In this document: positions 34,198 to 43,478 of the stretch, piece after piece
Layout of the letters: each line of letters starts with the position of its first letter
How positions within the stretch are numbered: position 1 is the first letter of the stretch
Assembly: GCF_030209575.1 (NCBI RefSeq)
Contig: NZ_JARVRS010000001.1
Span: 2,604,001 to 2,668,000, forward strand
Source: Leifsonia sp. fls2-241-R2A-40a
GTDB taxonomy: Bacteria; Actinomycetota; Actinomycetes; Actinomycetales; Microbacteriaceae
Length of the DNA stretch: 64,000 nucleotides
Direction of reading: 5' to 3'
Translations under genes and position numbers: made by a program
The notes under the pieces: generated by a model
The model's input: the letters and a program-made list of their open reading frames with translations, nothing else
What the model was told of the DNA's origin: nothing
Databases searched by the model: none

Positions 34198-36552
34198 CTA
34201 CGGCACAGTGCGGTCGAGCGCGGGCGCGACGTACCGCTCCCACAGCCACACGGCCACGCTCGCGGCGGCGAAGCAGAGCACGGCGCCGATGATGACCACG
34301 GCTCCCACCCCGCGCTGCATGAGGGAGGCGACCGGCAGGAGGAGCGCGAACAGCACCGTGTAGACCACGAGGCTCAGGCCCGCCCAGAGCCACCGGGACC
34401 ACCGGGCGATGGCGCGCCCGGCCAGGCCGCCGAGCGGCAGCAGCATCACGGCCGCCGAGCCGATCCCGACGAGCGCCAGCGCGTTGGCGAGTTCGAGCAG
34501 GAAGGCGCTGAACACGCCCGTCGGCGTGCCGACCAGACCCACCGCCAGCCACGCGAGCACGCCGAGGGCGGCGACGGCCGACACCTGGACGGCGGCGATC
34601 CGGCCCCGTCGCACGCGACCGGCGTGGGGTCCCATCGACAGCCCGAGCACCAGGGCGAAGAGGAGCGCAGGGGAGAGACCCAGCAAGCGGGAGCCGATCG
34701 CCGCGACCGCCACGACGACGAGCATGCCCGGCCGCACGATCAGGCGCGGGACGGGCAGTCCCAGGTGCGGAGCAAGGCCGCGACCCGCGAGCACCCAGAT
34801 GGCGTTGACCGCGCCGACCGCCACGACGACCGCGAGCAGCACGCGCAGATACGCGGCAGGATCGGGAAGGGGCGTGGACAGCGTGACCAGCAGCGCGGCC
34901 GCACCCGTGACCGCCGGCGCGAGCCAGAGCGGCTGCGGGCGACCGGCAGGCGATCCCGGCGACCCCGGCGACCCCGGTGAGGCAGCCGACGCGGACGCAC
35001 CCGAACCGGCCGCGGCCGCCAACGGACCCGACACGGACGCCTTCGCTCCGCCGAACAACCCCCCGCCGAACAACGCCGACGCGTCCGACACATCCGACCG
35101 CGGCCGGTTGCGGCCGAAGACGGACACCGGGCGACGCTGCCCGCGCTCCGAGCGGCCGCGCGCGAGCGAGACCGTCAGCAGCCGGGCGGGCAGGACCAGG
35201 AGCAGGATGGCGGCCACCGCGAGGCCGACGGAGCGCATCCACCCCGGCAGCGCCTCCGACGATACGACGGGCGCCGACGTGGTGGAGAACGGGGTGGCGA
35301 TCCAGTCATCGGTGTCCGGAGGTGGGAGGCGCGCGGGCGGGACCACCGGTGCCGCGGGAGCAGGGGCCACGGGAGCCGCGGTGGGGCTCGGCGTGCGGCT
35401 CGGCGACGGGTCGGTGGATGCGCCAGCACCGGTCACGGCGAGCGCGATGGAGTTGCTCCCGGGGCTGACGTTCCCGGCGGCGTCCCGTTGCAGGGCCGAC
35501 AGCGTGTACGCACCGTCCGGCAGCGTGCCCTGGCACGACCAAGCGCCGCCGGCGACGGTCGCGGTGCAGACGACCGTCGCCCCCTGCGGGGTGGTCGCGT
35601 ACAGGGTCACGTGGGCGCCGCTCTCGCCGGTTCCGCCGAAGCCGACCGGCTGGCCGGCGGTCGCGGAGCCGTCCGACGCGGGCGTCGTGATCACGGGAGC
35701 AGCGGGCGCCGTGCGGTCGATGTCGATCCGGACGCGGGGGCTGCTCGCGGAACGCTGCGTCGAGAAGCCGGCGACCTGGGTCGCCGTCACGCTGTGCGGG
35801 CCGTCCGGCAGGGTACCGCTGAGGACGCATCCCCACGCCCCGCTCGAGTCGGCCGGGAAGGTGCAGGTGGCGCCGGTGTCGGCGGTGACCGTGACGCGGG
35901 CGTTCGGGTAGGCGGTCCCGCGGACCCCGCCGCCGGTCGCCACGACCCCCTGGGCGGCGATCACCGGCGGCCGGAGGACATCCACGCGGTCGGTGTCGGA
36001 GGCGCCCGTCGTCGCCGACTCGGCGCGCACCGGGACGCCGGGCCCGTCGGGCAGCGACTGCAGGCCGCAGCTGAATCGTCCGTCGCTGCCGACCGTCGCC
36101 TGGCAGCTCTCCGCGGCGCCGGGCGACGAGCCGCCCGAGACGCGGATGACATCCCCGCTGGTCCCCGAGCCGGAGACGACGAGCGGGAAGGCGCGGACCA
36201 GACCGCTCGGCAGAGCGTTCAGGACGGGCGGCCGGGGTGTGGGCGGCGGAGAGGACGGCGTCGATGTCGGGGTCGACGTGCTCGTCGGTGCGACGGCGGA
36301 CGGCGTGGACTGCGCGGTCGGGCGCTGGAGTTCCCGGGGCGGGGAGGATGCTGTGGCTGTGGAGGCGGTGATCGCGGGCTGCGGTGCGGAGACGGCGGGG
36401 CCGGGAGAGGCGGACGCGGGAGGGGCGGTGGCGATCAGTCCGACGGCGCTGAGCAGCAGCGCGGCGAGGGCGGCGACGCTCGCCACAGACACCAGTCCGA
36501 TCGACCCCCGTGGCCGGACTGGTGGTGACACATCGCTCGTAAATCCCCGCAT
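34198..36552 (-). CDS. Large exported Ig-like-repeat / polytopic membrane protein
   Basis: 784 residues, not assigned to a known function. A basic start and hydrophobic segment (about 18-48, ending ASA) give a signal peptide. A Ser/Thr/Pro-rich linker (50-110) leads to three bacterial Ig-like modules (about 110-375), each with a GTLPDGPHSVTAT-type or SLPDGPG-type strand and one Cys pair. A second Pro-rich linker is followed by one helix (about 442-462), a loop rich in Gly/Ala/Ser, and about 8 helices to the C-terminus. So an extracellular adhesive-like stalk is joined to a multi-pass membrane body. It is convergent with the YchJ gene. Confidence 0.75.
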   Translation of the reverse strand: MRGFTSDVSPPVRPRGSIGLVSVASVAALAALLLSAVGLIATAPPASASPGPAVSAPQPAITASTATASSPPRELQRPTAQSTPSAVAPTSTSTPTSTPSSPPPTPRPPVLNALPSGLVRAFPLVVSGSGTSGDVIRVSGGSSPGAAESCQATVGSDGRFSCGLQSLPDGPGVPVRAESATTGASDTDRVDVLRPPVIAAQGVVATGGGVRGTAYPNARVTVTADTGATCTFPADSSGAWGCVLSGTLPDGPHSVTATQVAGFSTQRSASSPRVRIDIDRTAPAAPVITTPASDGSATAGQPVGFGGTGESGAHVTLYATTPQGATVVCTATVAGGAWSCQGTLPDGAYTLSALQRDAAGNVSPGSNSIALAVTGAGASTDPSPSRTPSPTAAPVAPAPAAPVVPPARLPPPDTDDWIATPFSTTSAPVVSSEALPGWMRSVGLAVAAILLLVLPARLLTVSLARGRSERGQRRPVSVFGRNRPRSDVSDASALFGGGLFGGAKASVSGPLAAAAGSGASASAASPGSPGSPGSPAGRPQPLWLAPAVTGAAALLVTLSTPLPDPAAYLRVLLAVVVAVGAVNAIWVLAGRGLAPHLGLPVPRLIVRPGMLVVVAVAAIGSRLLGLSPALLFALVLGLSMGPHAGRVRRGRIAAVQVSAVAALGVLAWLAVGLVGTPTGVFSAFLLELANALALVGIGSAAVMLLPLGGLAGRAIARWSRWLWAGLSLVVYTVLFALLLPVASLMQRGVGAVVIIGAVLCFAAASVAVWLWERYVAPALDRTVP

Positions 36553-36684
36553 TCCACCCCATTCCAGGGGGTAGCGGCCGTCCCTGTCAAACGCATCCGT
36601 AGCATTTACGGCATACTGTGATCTGGGTCAGGTGTCCCACTTTCTCCCGCGCGATGGTGCGCGGCAGATCCGTCAGGAGTCCGG

Positions 36685-37320
36685 ATGACGCGCATCCCGG
36701 TCGCAGACCGTCGTACCGCACTGGTGCAGGCCGCGCTGCGCGTGGTCGCCCGGGACGGCGTGGCCGCCGCGACGACGCGCCGCATCGTCGGAGAAGCCGG
36801 GATGCCGCTGGCGAGCTTCCACTACGTCTTCTCCTCCCGCGACGAGCTGATGGCCGAACTGATCGAGGCGGCGGTCGAGAGCGAGCAGACCGACCTGGCG
36901 CCCGCGCTCTCCGGCGACGCCGGGGAGATCGGGATACGCGAGGCGATCCGCGCGGGCCTCCAGCACTACTTCGACGGCGTCTGCGCCGACCCCGACCGCG
37001 AGAAGGCGATGTTCGAGCTCACACAGTGGGCGCTGCGCGAGCCCGGCTTCGAGTCGCTCGCCCGCCGGCAGTACGCGCGCTACCACGAGGTCGCCGCGCA
37101 GGCCGCCGCCGACGCAGCGCGGCTCACGGCGCACGAGTGGACGCGGCCGGTGGACGAGATCGCGCGCATCCTCGTCTCCTTCACCGACGGCCTCACCGTC
37201 GGCTGGCTGGTCACCCGCGACGACGCCGCGGCGGCAGCCGTGATGGACGTCGCGGCCGACGCGCTCGCAGCCCTCGCCACGCCGGTCCGGCAGCCCACCA
37301 CGAACGCAGGAGCACGATGA
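36685..37320 (+). CDS. TetR-family transcriptional regulator
   Basis: 211 residues. The helix-turn-helix is at about 8-52 (LVQAALRVVARDGVAAATTR, IVGEAGMPLASFHYVFSSRD). The C-terminal region resembles the TetR_C class that ends in LVSFTDGLTVGWLV. Its stop overlaps the MFS start as ATGA, so it is first in a four-gene operon and probably its regulator. Confidence 0.87.
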   Translation: MTRIPVADRRTALVQAALRVVARDGVAAATTRRIVGEAGMPLASFHYVFSSRDELMAELIEAAVESEQTDLAPALSGDAGEIGIREAIRAGLQHYFDGVCADPDREKAMFELTQWALREPGFESLARRQYARYHEVAAQAAADAARLTAHEWTRPVDEIARILVSFTDGLTVGWLVTRDDAAAAAVMDVAADALAALATPVRQPTTNAGAR

Positions 37321-38573
37321 CGGACACCACGACGCCCGCTGTCTTCGCCGAACCGGTCCGCAAGGTCCCGGGCCGGTGGATCGCCGCCTTCGCCATCGGC
37401 TGGCTGGGGGTGTGGATGGCGCAGCTCGCGCCCATCCAGAAGCTCCTGCCCGACCAGGTGCAGGCCCGCCTGAACACCGACGACTGGGTGCAGAACGTCA
37501 TCGCATTCGGCGTGATCTCGGGCATCTCGGGTGTCTGCGCGATCGTCGCGTACCCGCTGACCGGCGCCCTCTCGGACCGCACGACGAGCCGGTTCGGCCG
37601 CCGCCGGCCGTGGATCGCGGCGGGCGCGGTGGTGTTCGCCGTCTCGCTCGTGCTGCTCGGGCTGCAGACCACGATGGTCGGGATGGGCGTGTTCTGGTCG
37701 CTCGCGCTGACCGGCTTCTGCATCCTCACCGCCGCTCTCACCGCGACGATCAGCGACCAGGTCCCGGTCGACCAGCGCGGCTACGTGAGCGGCTGGATCA
37801 GTGCACCTCAGGCCATCGGCATCATCCTGGGCGTCGCGCTCGTCACCTACGTCTTCACCGGAGCACTCGTCGGCTACACCGCCATGGCGGTCCTCCTCCT
37901 GCTGCTGGTGCTGCCGTTCCTGTTCCTTCCGGACGCGGTGCTGCCGAAGGAGCTGCGGGAGCGGATGTCGCTGCGCGGCGTGATCGAGGGCCTGTGGATC
38001 AGCCCGCGCGAGCATCCCGACTTCGGCTGGACGCTGCTCAGCCGTGTGCTCGTCAATTTCGGCAATGCGTTCGGCACGTCGCTGCTGCTCTACTTCCTGG
38101 AGTTCGGCCTCCGCGACCCGAATGCCGACGACGACCTCCTCATCCTGATCCTCGTCTACATGGTGTTCGTCATCATCGCCTCGCTGGTGCTCGGGCGGCT
38201 CTCCGACCGGCTCGGGAGGCGCAAGGCCTTCGTCTTCGCCTCGTCGGCCGTGCAGGGCATCGCCGCCCTGCTGCTCGCCTTCGTGCCGGAGCTGTCGGTC
38301 GCCATCATCGCGGCGGGCCTGCTCGGGATCGGCTACGGCTGCTTCCTGTCGGTCGATCAGGCGCTCGCCACCCAGGTGCTGCCCGATCCCGAGAGCCGCG
38401 GCAAGGACCTCGGCATCATGAACATCGCCCTCGCCGTCCCGCAGGCGGTCGCGCCGCTGTTCGGCGCGATGATCGTCGCCGCCCTGGGCGGCTTCGCGGG
38501 GCTCTTCGTCCTCTCGGCCGTGTTCGCCTTCGCCGGCGCGCTCGCGGTCGCCCGAGTGAAAGCGGTGCGCTGA
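37317..38573 (+). CDS. MFS transporter
   Basis: 418 residues with 12 predicted helices. The loop between helices 2 and 3 reads GALSDRTTSRFGRRRPWI, a form of the MFS signature common in sugar-like carriers of the SLC45/GPH type, and the half-way equivalent is GRLSDRLGRRKAF. It probably imports the substrate of the two downstream enzymes. ATG at 37317 follows AGGAG and overlaps the TetR stop. Confidence 0.88.
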   Translation: MTDTTTPAVFAEPVRKVPGRWIAAFAIGWLGVWMAQLAPIQKLLPDQVQARLNTDDWVQNVIAFGVISGISGVCAIVAYPLTGALSDRTTSRFGRRRPWIAAGAVVFAVSLVLLGLQTTMVGMGVFWSLALTGFCILTAALTATISDQVPVDQRGYVSGWISAPQAIGIILGVALVTYVFTGALVGYTAMAVLLLLLVLPFLFLPDAVLPKELRERMSLRGVIEGLWISPREHPDFGWTLLSRVLVNFGNAFGTSLLLYFLEFGLRDPNADDDLLILILVYMVFVIIASLVLGRLSDRLGRRKAFVFASSAVQGIAALLLAFVPELSVAIIAAGLLGIGYGCFLSVDQALATQVLPDPESRGKDLGIMNIALAVPQAVAPLFGAMIVAALGGFAGLFVLSAVFAFAGALAVARVKAVR

Positions 38574-39871
38574 TGACCGACCTCGACCTCTCGACTCCGC
38601 CCGTCGCAGCGGAGCGTACCTGGACGACGCCGGACGTGTTCTGGCCGTCGCTCTCGGCCGCGACCGTGCGGCTCGATCCTCCGCTCGCGGTGCTGCACCT
38701 GCCGGCGCTCCGGCACAATGCGCACGACCTGCTGCGCCGCGCGGCGAGCGGTTCCGGCGCCGGCCGGCCCGCGAAGGCGATCCGGGTCGCCTCCAAGTCG
38801 GTGCGCGTGCGCTCGGTGCTGGATGCGGTGCTCGCCCTCCCCGGGTACGCGGGCGTGCTCGCCTACACGCTCCCCGAGGGGCTGTGGCTCGCCGAGGGCG
38901 ACGCCGAGCACCCCGCGATCGAGGATGTGGTGGTCGGGTACCCGACGGCCGACCGCGCGGCCATCGCGCGGCTGGCGGCCTCGCCGGAGCTGGCGTCGCG
39001 CGTCACCCTCATGGTCGACTCGGTCGCCCACCTGGACTTCATCGACGCGGTCGTCCCGCCGGCGCAGCGCGAGACCATCCGTCTGTGCCTCGAGCTTGAT
39101 TCGTCGTGGCAGGCCCCGGTGCTCGGCCACGTCGGCGTGTTCCGTTCCCCGCTGTACTCGGCGGAGTCCGTCCGCGCGGTCGCCGAGGCGATCGTCCGAC
39201 GCCCGGGGTTCGCGTTGGTCGGGATGATGGGGTACGAAGCGCAGATCGCCGGTCAGGGCGACAACCCGACCGGCAAGCCCGCCTGGGGCGCGACGCTGCG
39301 CTGGGTGCAGAAGAACTCGCGCGAGGAGCTGCTCGGCCGCCGAGGGGAGGCCGTCTCGGCGGTCCGCGGTCTCGCCGAGCTCGAATTCGTGAACGGCGGC
39401 GGGACGGGCTCGATCGAGTTCACCGCCTCCGACGAGTCGGTCACCGAGATCGCCGCCGGAAGCGGCCTGTTCGGCGGGCACCTCTTCGACACCTACCGCG
39501 GCTTCCATCCGGCACCCGCGGCGTCCTTCGCCCTCTCCGTCGTCCGGCGGCCGAATGCGGAGACCGCGGTGCTGCTCGGCGGCGGCTGGATCGCGTCCGG
39601 CCCTCCCGGAGCCGACCGGCTCCCGAAGGTCGAGTGGCCGACCGGCCTGTCGATGGTGGCGCGCGAGATGGCGGGCGAGGTGCAGACCCCGCTGACGGGA
39701 GCGGCGGCCGGGGTGATGCGCATCGGCGACCGCGTGTGGCTGCGGCACACGAAGTCGGGGGAGCTGAGCGAGCACGTCGACGGGTTCCAGCTGGTCGACA
39801 CGGTCGACGGCCGCGCCCGCGTCGTCGGCGTCGCGCCCACGTACCGGGGCGACGGCAGGGTGTTCCTGTGA
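38573..39871 (+). CDS. PLP-dependent amino acid deaminase/aldolase (alanine-racemase N-terminal fold)
   Basis: 432 residues. AKAIRVASKSVRVRSVLDAV contains the lysine expected to bind PLP in the alanine-racemase/D-threonine-aldolase barrel. GMMGYEAQIAGQGDNP and ELEFVNGGGTGSIEFT are further barrel motifs, and the C-terminal domain resembles that of D-threonine aldolases. It may deaminate or cleave a beta-hydroxy amino acid. The start overlaps the MFS stop by one base, and the stop overlaps the next start. Confidence 0.8.
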   Translation: MTDLDLSTPPVAAERTWTTPDVFWPSLSAATVRLDPPLAVLHLPALRHNAHDLLRRAASGSGAGRPAKAIRVASKSVRVRSVLDAVLALPGYAGVLAYTLPEGLWLAEGDAEHPAIEDVVVGYPTADRAAIARLAASPELASRVTLMVDSVAHLDFIDAVVPPAQRETIRLCLELDSSWQAPVLGHVGVFRSPLYSAESVRAVAEAIVRRPGFALVGMMGYEAQIAGQGDNPTGKPAWGATLRWVQKNSREELLGRRGEAVSAVRGLAELEFVNGGGTGSIEFTASDESVTEIAAGSGLFGGHLFDTYRGFHPAPAASFALSVVRRPNAETAVLLGGGWIASGPPGADRLPKVEWPTGLSMVAREMAGEVQTPLTGAAAGVMRIGDRVWLRHTKSGELSEHVDGFQLVDTVDGRARVVGVAPTYRGDGRVFL

Positions 39872-41181
39872 CGGCGGCCGGCGGCCTGTGGCGCAACTGG
39901 GGCCGCACCGAGGCCGTGCGCCCGCAGCGGGTGGAGCGCCCGGCGACCCCGGAAGCGGTGCAGCGGGCCGTGCTGGCGGCCGCGACCAAGGGGATGCGCA
40001 TCAAGCCGGTCGGAGCCGGGCACAGCTTCACCGGGATCGCGGTGGCTCCCGGAGTGCAGCTCGACCTCGACGACCTCAGCGGCATCGTGGATGTGGACCT
40101 CGAACGCGGGCGCGTGACGCTCGCCGCCGGGACGCGCCTGCACCAGCTGCCGCAGTTGCTCGGGCCCCACGGCCTGGCGCTCGAGAACATGGGCGACATC
40201 GACCGGCAGACGATCGCCGGCGCCACCTCCACCGGCACGCACGGGACCGGCGGATCGTTCGGCGGTCTCGCCACCCAGATCGTCGGCCTGACGCTGGTCA
40301 CCGGGACCGGCGAGCTGCTGCGCATCGACGAGACGCAGAACGCCGAGCTGCTCCCGGCGGCCCGACTCGGGCTCGGCGCCCTCGGGGTGATCGTCGACGT
40401 CACCATCCAGTGCGTTCCGGCCTACCTGCTCCAGGCCGTCGAGCGCCCGGAGCCGCTGCAGGCGGCCCTCGAGAGCTATGGGGAGCGATCGGCGGCGGAG
40501 GACCACTTCGAGTTCTACTGGTTCCCGCACACCGAGACGGCCCTCACCAAGACGAACACCCGCCTGCCGCTCACCGCCGAACGCAAGCCGCTGCATCCCG
40601 TCGGGCGCTGGGTCGACGACGAGCTGCTCGCGAACGGCCTCTACCGCGGGGTCTGCGCCATCGGCACGGTCGCTCCGGCCGCGGTCCCGCCGTTCAGCCG
40701 CCTGGCGCAGCGGCTCACCGGCAACCGGGACTTCACCGACCACTCGCCGCGCGTCTTCGTCACCAATCGCACGGTGCGTTTCCGCGAGATGGAGTACGCG
40801 TTGCCGCGGGAGGCGGTCCCGTCTGCGCTCGCCGAGGTGAAGGCGCTGATCGAGCGCCGCGGCTGGCGCATCTCGTTCCCGATCGAGGTCCGCAGCGCGG
40901 CAGCCGACGACAACTGGCTGTCGACCGCGCACGGACGCGCGAGCGGCTACATCGCCGTGCACCGGTACTACCGGGAGGACCATCGCGAGTACTTCGGCGC
41001 CGTGGAGGAGATCATGGTCGCCCACGAGGGCCGACCGCACTGGGGCAAGCTGCACACCCGGGATGCGGACGCCCTGCGGACGCTGTACCCGCACTTCGAC
41101 GACTTCCTCGCGGTCCGCGACCGGCTCGATCCCGAGCGCCGCTTCGAGAACGCGTACCTGCGCCGCGTCCTCGGCCCCTAG
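39868..41181 (+). CDS. FAD-dependent D-arabinono-1,4-lactone oxidase family protein
   Basis: 437 residues of the VAO/PCMH flavoprotein fold. The FAD domain has KPVGAGHSFTGIAVAPG, where His52 sits where related enzymes bind FAD covalently, and AGATSTGTHGTGGSFGG. The C-terminal ALO domain ends with HWGKLHTRDADALRTLYP and RRFENAYLRRVLGP. It would oxidise a sugar lactone or an alditol with oxygen or a dehydrogenase partner. GTG at 39868 overlaps the previous stop as GTGA. It is last in the TetR operon. Confidence 0.85.
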   Translation: MTAAGGLWRNWGRTEAVRPQRVERPATPEAVQRAVLAAATKGMRIKPVGAGHSFTGIAVAPGVQLDLDDLSGIVDVDLERGRVTLAAGTRLHQLPQLLGPHGLALENMGDIDRQTIAGATSTGTHGTGGSFGGLATQIVGLTLVTGTGELLRIDETQNAELLPAARLGLGALGVIVDVTIQCVPAYLLQAVERPEPLQAALESYGERSAAEDHFEFYWFPHTETALTKTNTRLPLTAERKPLHPVGRWVDDELLANGLYRGVCAIGTVAPAAVPPFSRLAQRLTGNRDFTDHSPRVFVTNRTVRFREMEYALPREAVPSALAEVKALIERRGWRISFPIEVRSAAADDNWLSTAHGRASGYIAVHRYYREDHREYFGAVEEIMVAHEGRPHWGKLHTRDADALRTLYPHFDDFLAVRDRLDPERRFENAYLRRVLGP

Positions 41182-41194
41182 AAGTCCTGGGCCC

Positions 41195-42079
41195 TCAGAA
41201 GCTGCCGCCCATCTCCTCGAGGCGCTCGACGCGCTCGGGGATCGGCGGGTGCGTGGAGAACAGTCGCGCCATGAGGCCGGGCTTCAGCGGGTCGTTGATC
41301 CACAGGTGAGCCATGGACGAGTTCTGCTTCCGCATGGGGCGGCCGTAGGCCTCCAGCTTGAGCAGCGCGCTCGCCAGGGCGTCCGGGTGACGCGTGGTCA
41401 TGGCGCCGGTCGCATCCGCCAGGTACTCCCGCTGCCGCGAGACGGCCAGCTGGACGAGGGTCGCCACCAGCGGCGCGACGATCGCGGCGACCAGGCCGAA
41501 CACCAGGACGACGGGGTTGCCGCCGCCGTTGTTGTTGTTCCGGTTGCCGCCGAAGAAGGCCATCCGCAGGAAGATGTCGGCGATGAACCCGATCGCGACG
41601 GTCAGGCCGAACACGATCATCCCGAGCCGGATGTCGTAGTTGCGGACGTGCCCGAGCTCGTGCGCCATGACGCCCTCGAGTTCGGCGTCGGTCATGATGT
41701 CGAGCAGTCCGGTGGTCGCGGCGACCGACGCGTGCTCGGGGTCACGACCGGTCGCGAAGGCGTTCGGCGCCGGGTCGTTCACGATGTAGACCGCCGGCAT
41801 CGGGGTCCCCGTCGTGATCGACAGGTTCTCGACCACGTTCCAGAGCCGCGGGTTGTCGGCCTTCTGGATGGGGATGGCGCCCGACATGCTCAGCGCCTGG
41901 CTGCTCGCCAAGTAGTACTGGAAGAGCGCGTAGAGCACGGCCCCGATGACCACGACCACGAGGATCGTGTAGCTCTGATAGATGTACGCCGCCAGCCATC
42001 CGAGCGCACCGATGAGGACCAGGAAGAGCAGGATGATGAAGACGGTGTTGCGCTTGTTCCTGGCGATCGCCCTGTACAT
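41195..42079 (-). CDS. htpX: M48 zinc metalloprotease, HtpX-like
   Basis: 294 residues. Two N-terminal helices (about 13-58), then the catalytic motif HELGH (residues 140-144), two further helices around an Asn/Gly-rich loop, and a third zinc ligand in QREYLADATGA. It is an integral membrane protease for damaged membrane proteins. Its gene begins seven bases after the lemA stop; lemA-htpX is a common pairing. Confidence 0.9.
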   Translation of the reverse strand: MYRAIARNKRNTVFIILLFLVLIGALGWLAAYIYQSYTILVVVVIGAVLYALFQYYLASSQALSMSGAIPIQKADNPRLWNVVENLSITTGTPMPAVYIVNDPAPNAFATGRDPEHASVAATTGLLDIMTDAELEGVMAHELGHVRNYDIRLGMIVFGLTVAIGFIADIFLRMAFFGGNRNNNNGGGNPVVLVFGLVAAIVAPLVATLVQLAVSRQREYLADATGAMTTRHPDALASALLKLEAYGRPMRKQNSSMAHLWINDPLKPGLMARLFSTHPPIPERVERLEEMGGSF

Positions 42080-42086
42080 CTACGCC

Positions 42087-42653
42087 CTAGAACTGGACGC
42101 GCGGGGGCTCGGCGATGGCTGCGAGGTTGTCGACCTCGAAGAAATCGCGGCCCGTGAAGCCGAGGCGCCGGGCGAACATGTTGTTCGGGAAGACCCTGAT
42201 CTTGGTGTTGAACTCGCGGACGCCACCGTTGTAGAACCGGCGTGAAGCCTGGATCTTGTCCTCGGTGTCGACCAGGTCGGCCTGCAGTCGCAGGAAGTTC
42301 TGGCTCGCCTGCAGCTGGGGGTAGGCCTCGGCCACCGCGAAGATGCTCTTCAGCGCCGTCTGCATGTGGTTCTCGGCGACGGACGCCTCACCCGGGCTCT
42401 GCGCGGAGAGCGTCTCGGCGCGCGCCTGCGTCACCGACTCGAACACGCCCTTCTCGTGCGCGGCGTATCCCTTGACCGTCTCGATGAGGTTCGGGATGAG
42501 GTCGGCGCGCCGCTTGAGCTGGACGGTGATGTCGCTCCACGCCTCGTCGACACGCACCTTCAGGGTGACCAGGGAGTTGTAGGTGGCCCACAGATAGATC
42601 CCGATGATCGCCACGATGACGACGATGATGATGACCGGAATGAGCCATTCCAT
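42087..42653 (-). CDS. lemA: LemA family protein
   Basis: 188 residues: one N-terminal membrane helix (about 4-23), then a helical bundle with YNSLVTLKVRVDEAWSDITV, QLKRRADLIPNLIETVKGYA, and the end FNTKIRVFPNNMFARRLGF, all characteristic of LemA. The cellular role is not settled. ATG at 42653 has an AAGGAG upstream. It is transcribed with htpX. Confidence 0.93.
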   Translation of the reverse strand: MEWLIPVIIIVVIVAIIGIYLWATYNSLVTLKVRVDEAWSDITVQLKRRADLIPNLIETVKGYAAHEKGVFESVTQARAETLSAQSPGEASVAENHMQTALKSIFAVAEAYPQLQASQNFLRLQADLVDTEDKIQASRRFYNGGVREFNTKIRVFPNNMFARRLGFTGRDFFEVDNLAAIAEPPRVQF

Positions 42654-42818
42654 GTTCGAAGAACTCCTTGTGTACCTAGCGCCGGGTTACGCAGATGCGC
42701 AGACCACATCCTAGCTTTGGCGGAGCGGCCTCCCACTCCGTTCCCATCACACTCGAAGCAACCGCCTCGCCCTCGGACAGGCAGGCGCACACGGCCCCGG
42801 CCGGTGCAGAATGGGGGC

Positions 42819-43445
42819 GTGAGTGAGCTGGCGGAACGACGGCGCCCCGGCCGGCCGCGCAAGGAGCGCGGCGCGGCTTCGGCACGAGCCGGCATCCTCC
42901 GCGCCGCGGCGGAGGAGTTCGCCGAGCGCGGCTACGAGGCTGCGTCGCTCCGTGCCATCGCGCGCCGCGCAGGGGTCGACTCCGCCCTCGTCCACCACTA
43001 CTTCGACGGCAAGCCGGATCTGTTCGCGGCCACGCTGGAGGCGCCCCTGCGCCCTGACCGGATGCTCGAGATCGTGCTCGCCGGGCCGAGGGAGGCGGTC
43101 GGCGAGTCCCTGGTGCGGTATCTGCTGGAGCAGCTCGACGACGACAAGTCCGCGCGTCGCATGATCGTCATCCTGCGCACCATCCTGGGCAGCGGACCCG
43201 GCACCCGGATGGTGCGCGAGTTCCTGTCGCGCGAGGTCCTGTCGAAGCTGGCCGCCCTCTCCGACGAGCCGGATGCGACCCTGCGCGGCGAGCTCGCGGC
43301 ATCCCAGCTGGTCGGGGTCATGATGACGCGCTACGGGCTCCAGGTCGAGCCGATCGCGAGCACTCCGGCCGAGGAGCTGGTGCGCCGTGTCGGTCCGGTG
43401 CTGCAGTACCACCTGTTCGGAGGATCCGGCTCGACGCTCTCTTGA
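42819..43445 (+). CDS. TetR-family transcriptional regulator
   Basis: 208 residues; the helix-turn-helix region GILRAAAEEFAERGYEAASL-RAIARRAGVDSALVHHYF lies at about 26-65, with a TetR_C domain (LAASQLVGVMMTRYGL) behind. GTG at 42819 follows CAGAAT by six bases (leaderless). It lies 33 bases before an ABC-2 exporter and probably represses it. Confidence 0.88.
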   Translation: MSELAERRRPGRPRKERGAASARAGILRAAAEEFAERGYEAASLRAIARRAGVDSALVHHYFDGKPDLFAATLEAPLRPDRMLEIVLAGPREAVGESLVRYLLEQLDDDKSARRMIVILRTILGSGPGTRMVREFLSREVLSKLAALSDEPDATLRGELAASQLVGVMMTRYGLQVEPIASTPAEELVRRVGPVLQYHLFGGSGSTLS

Positions 43446-43478
43446 CGACGGGGCCGCGGGAGGCGAATAATTCAGCAC

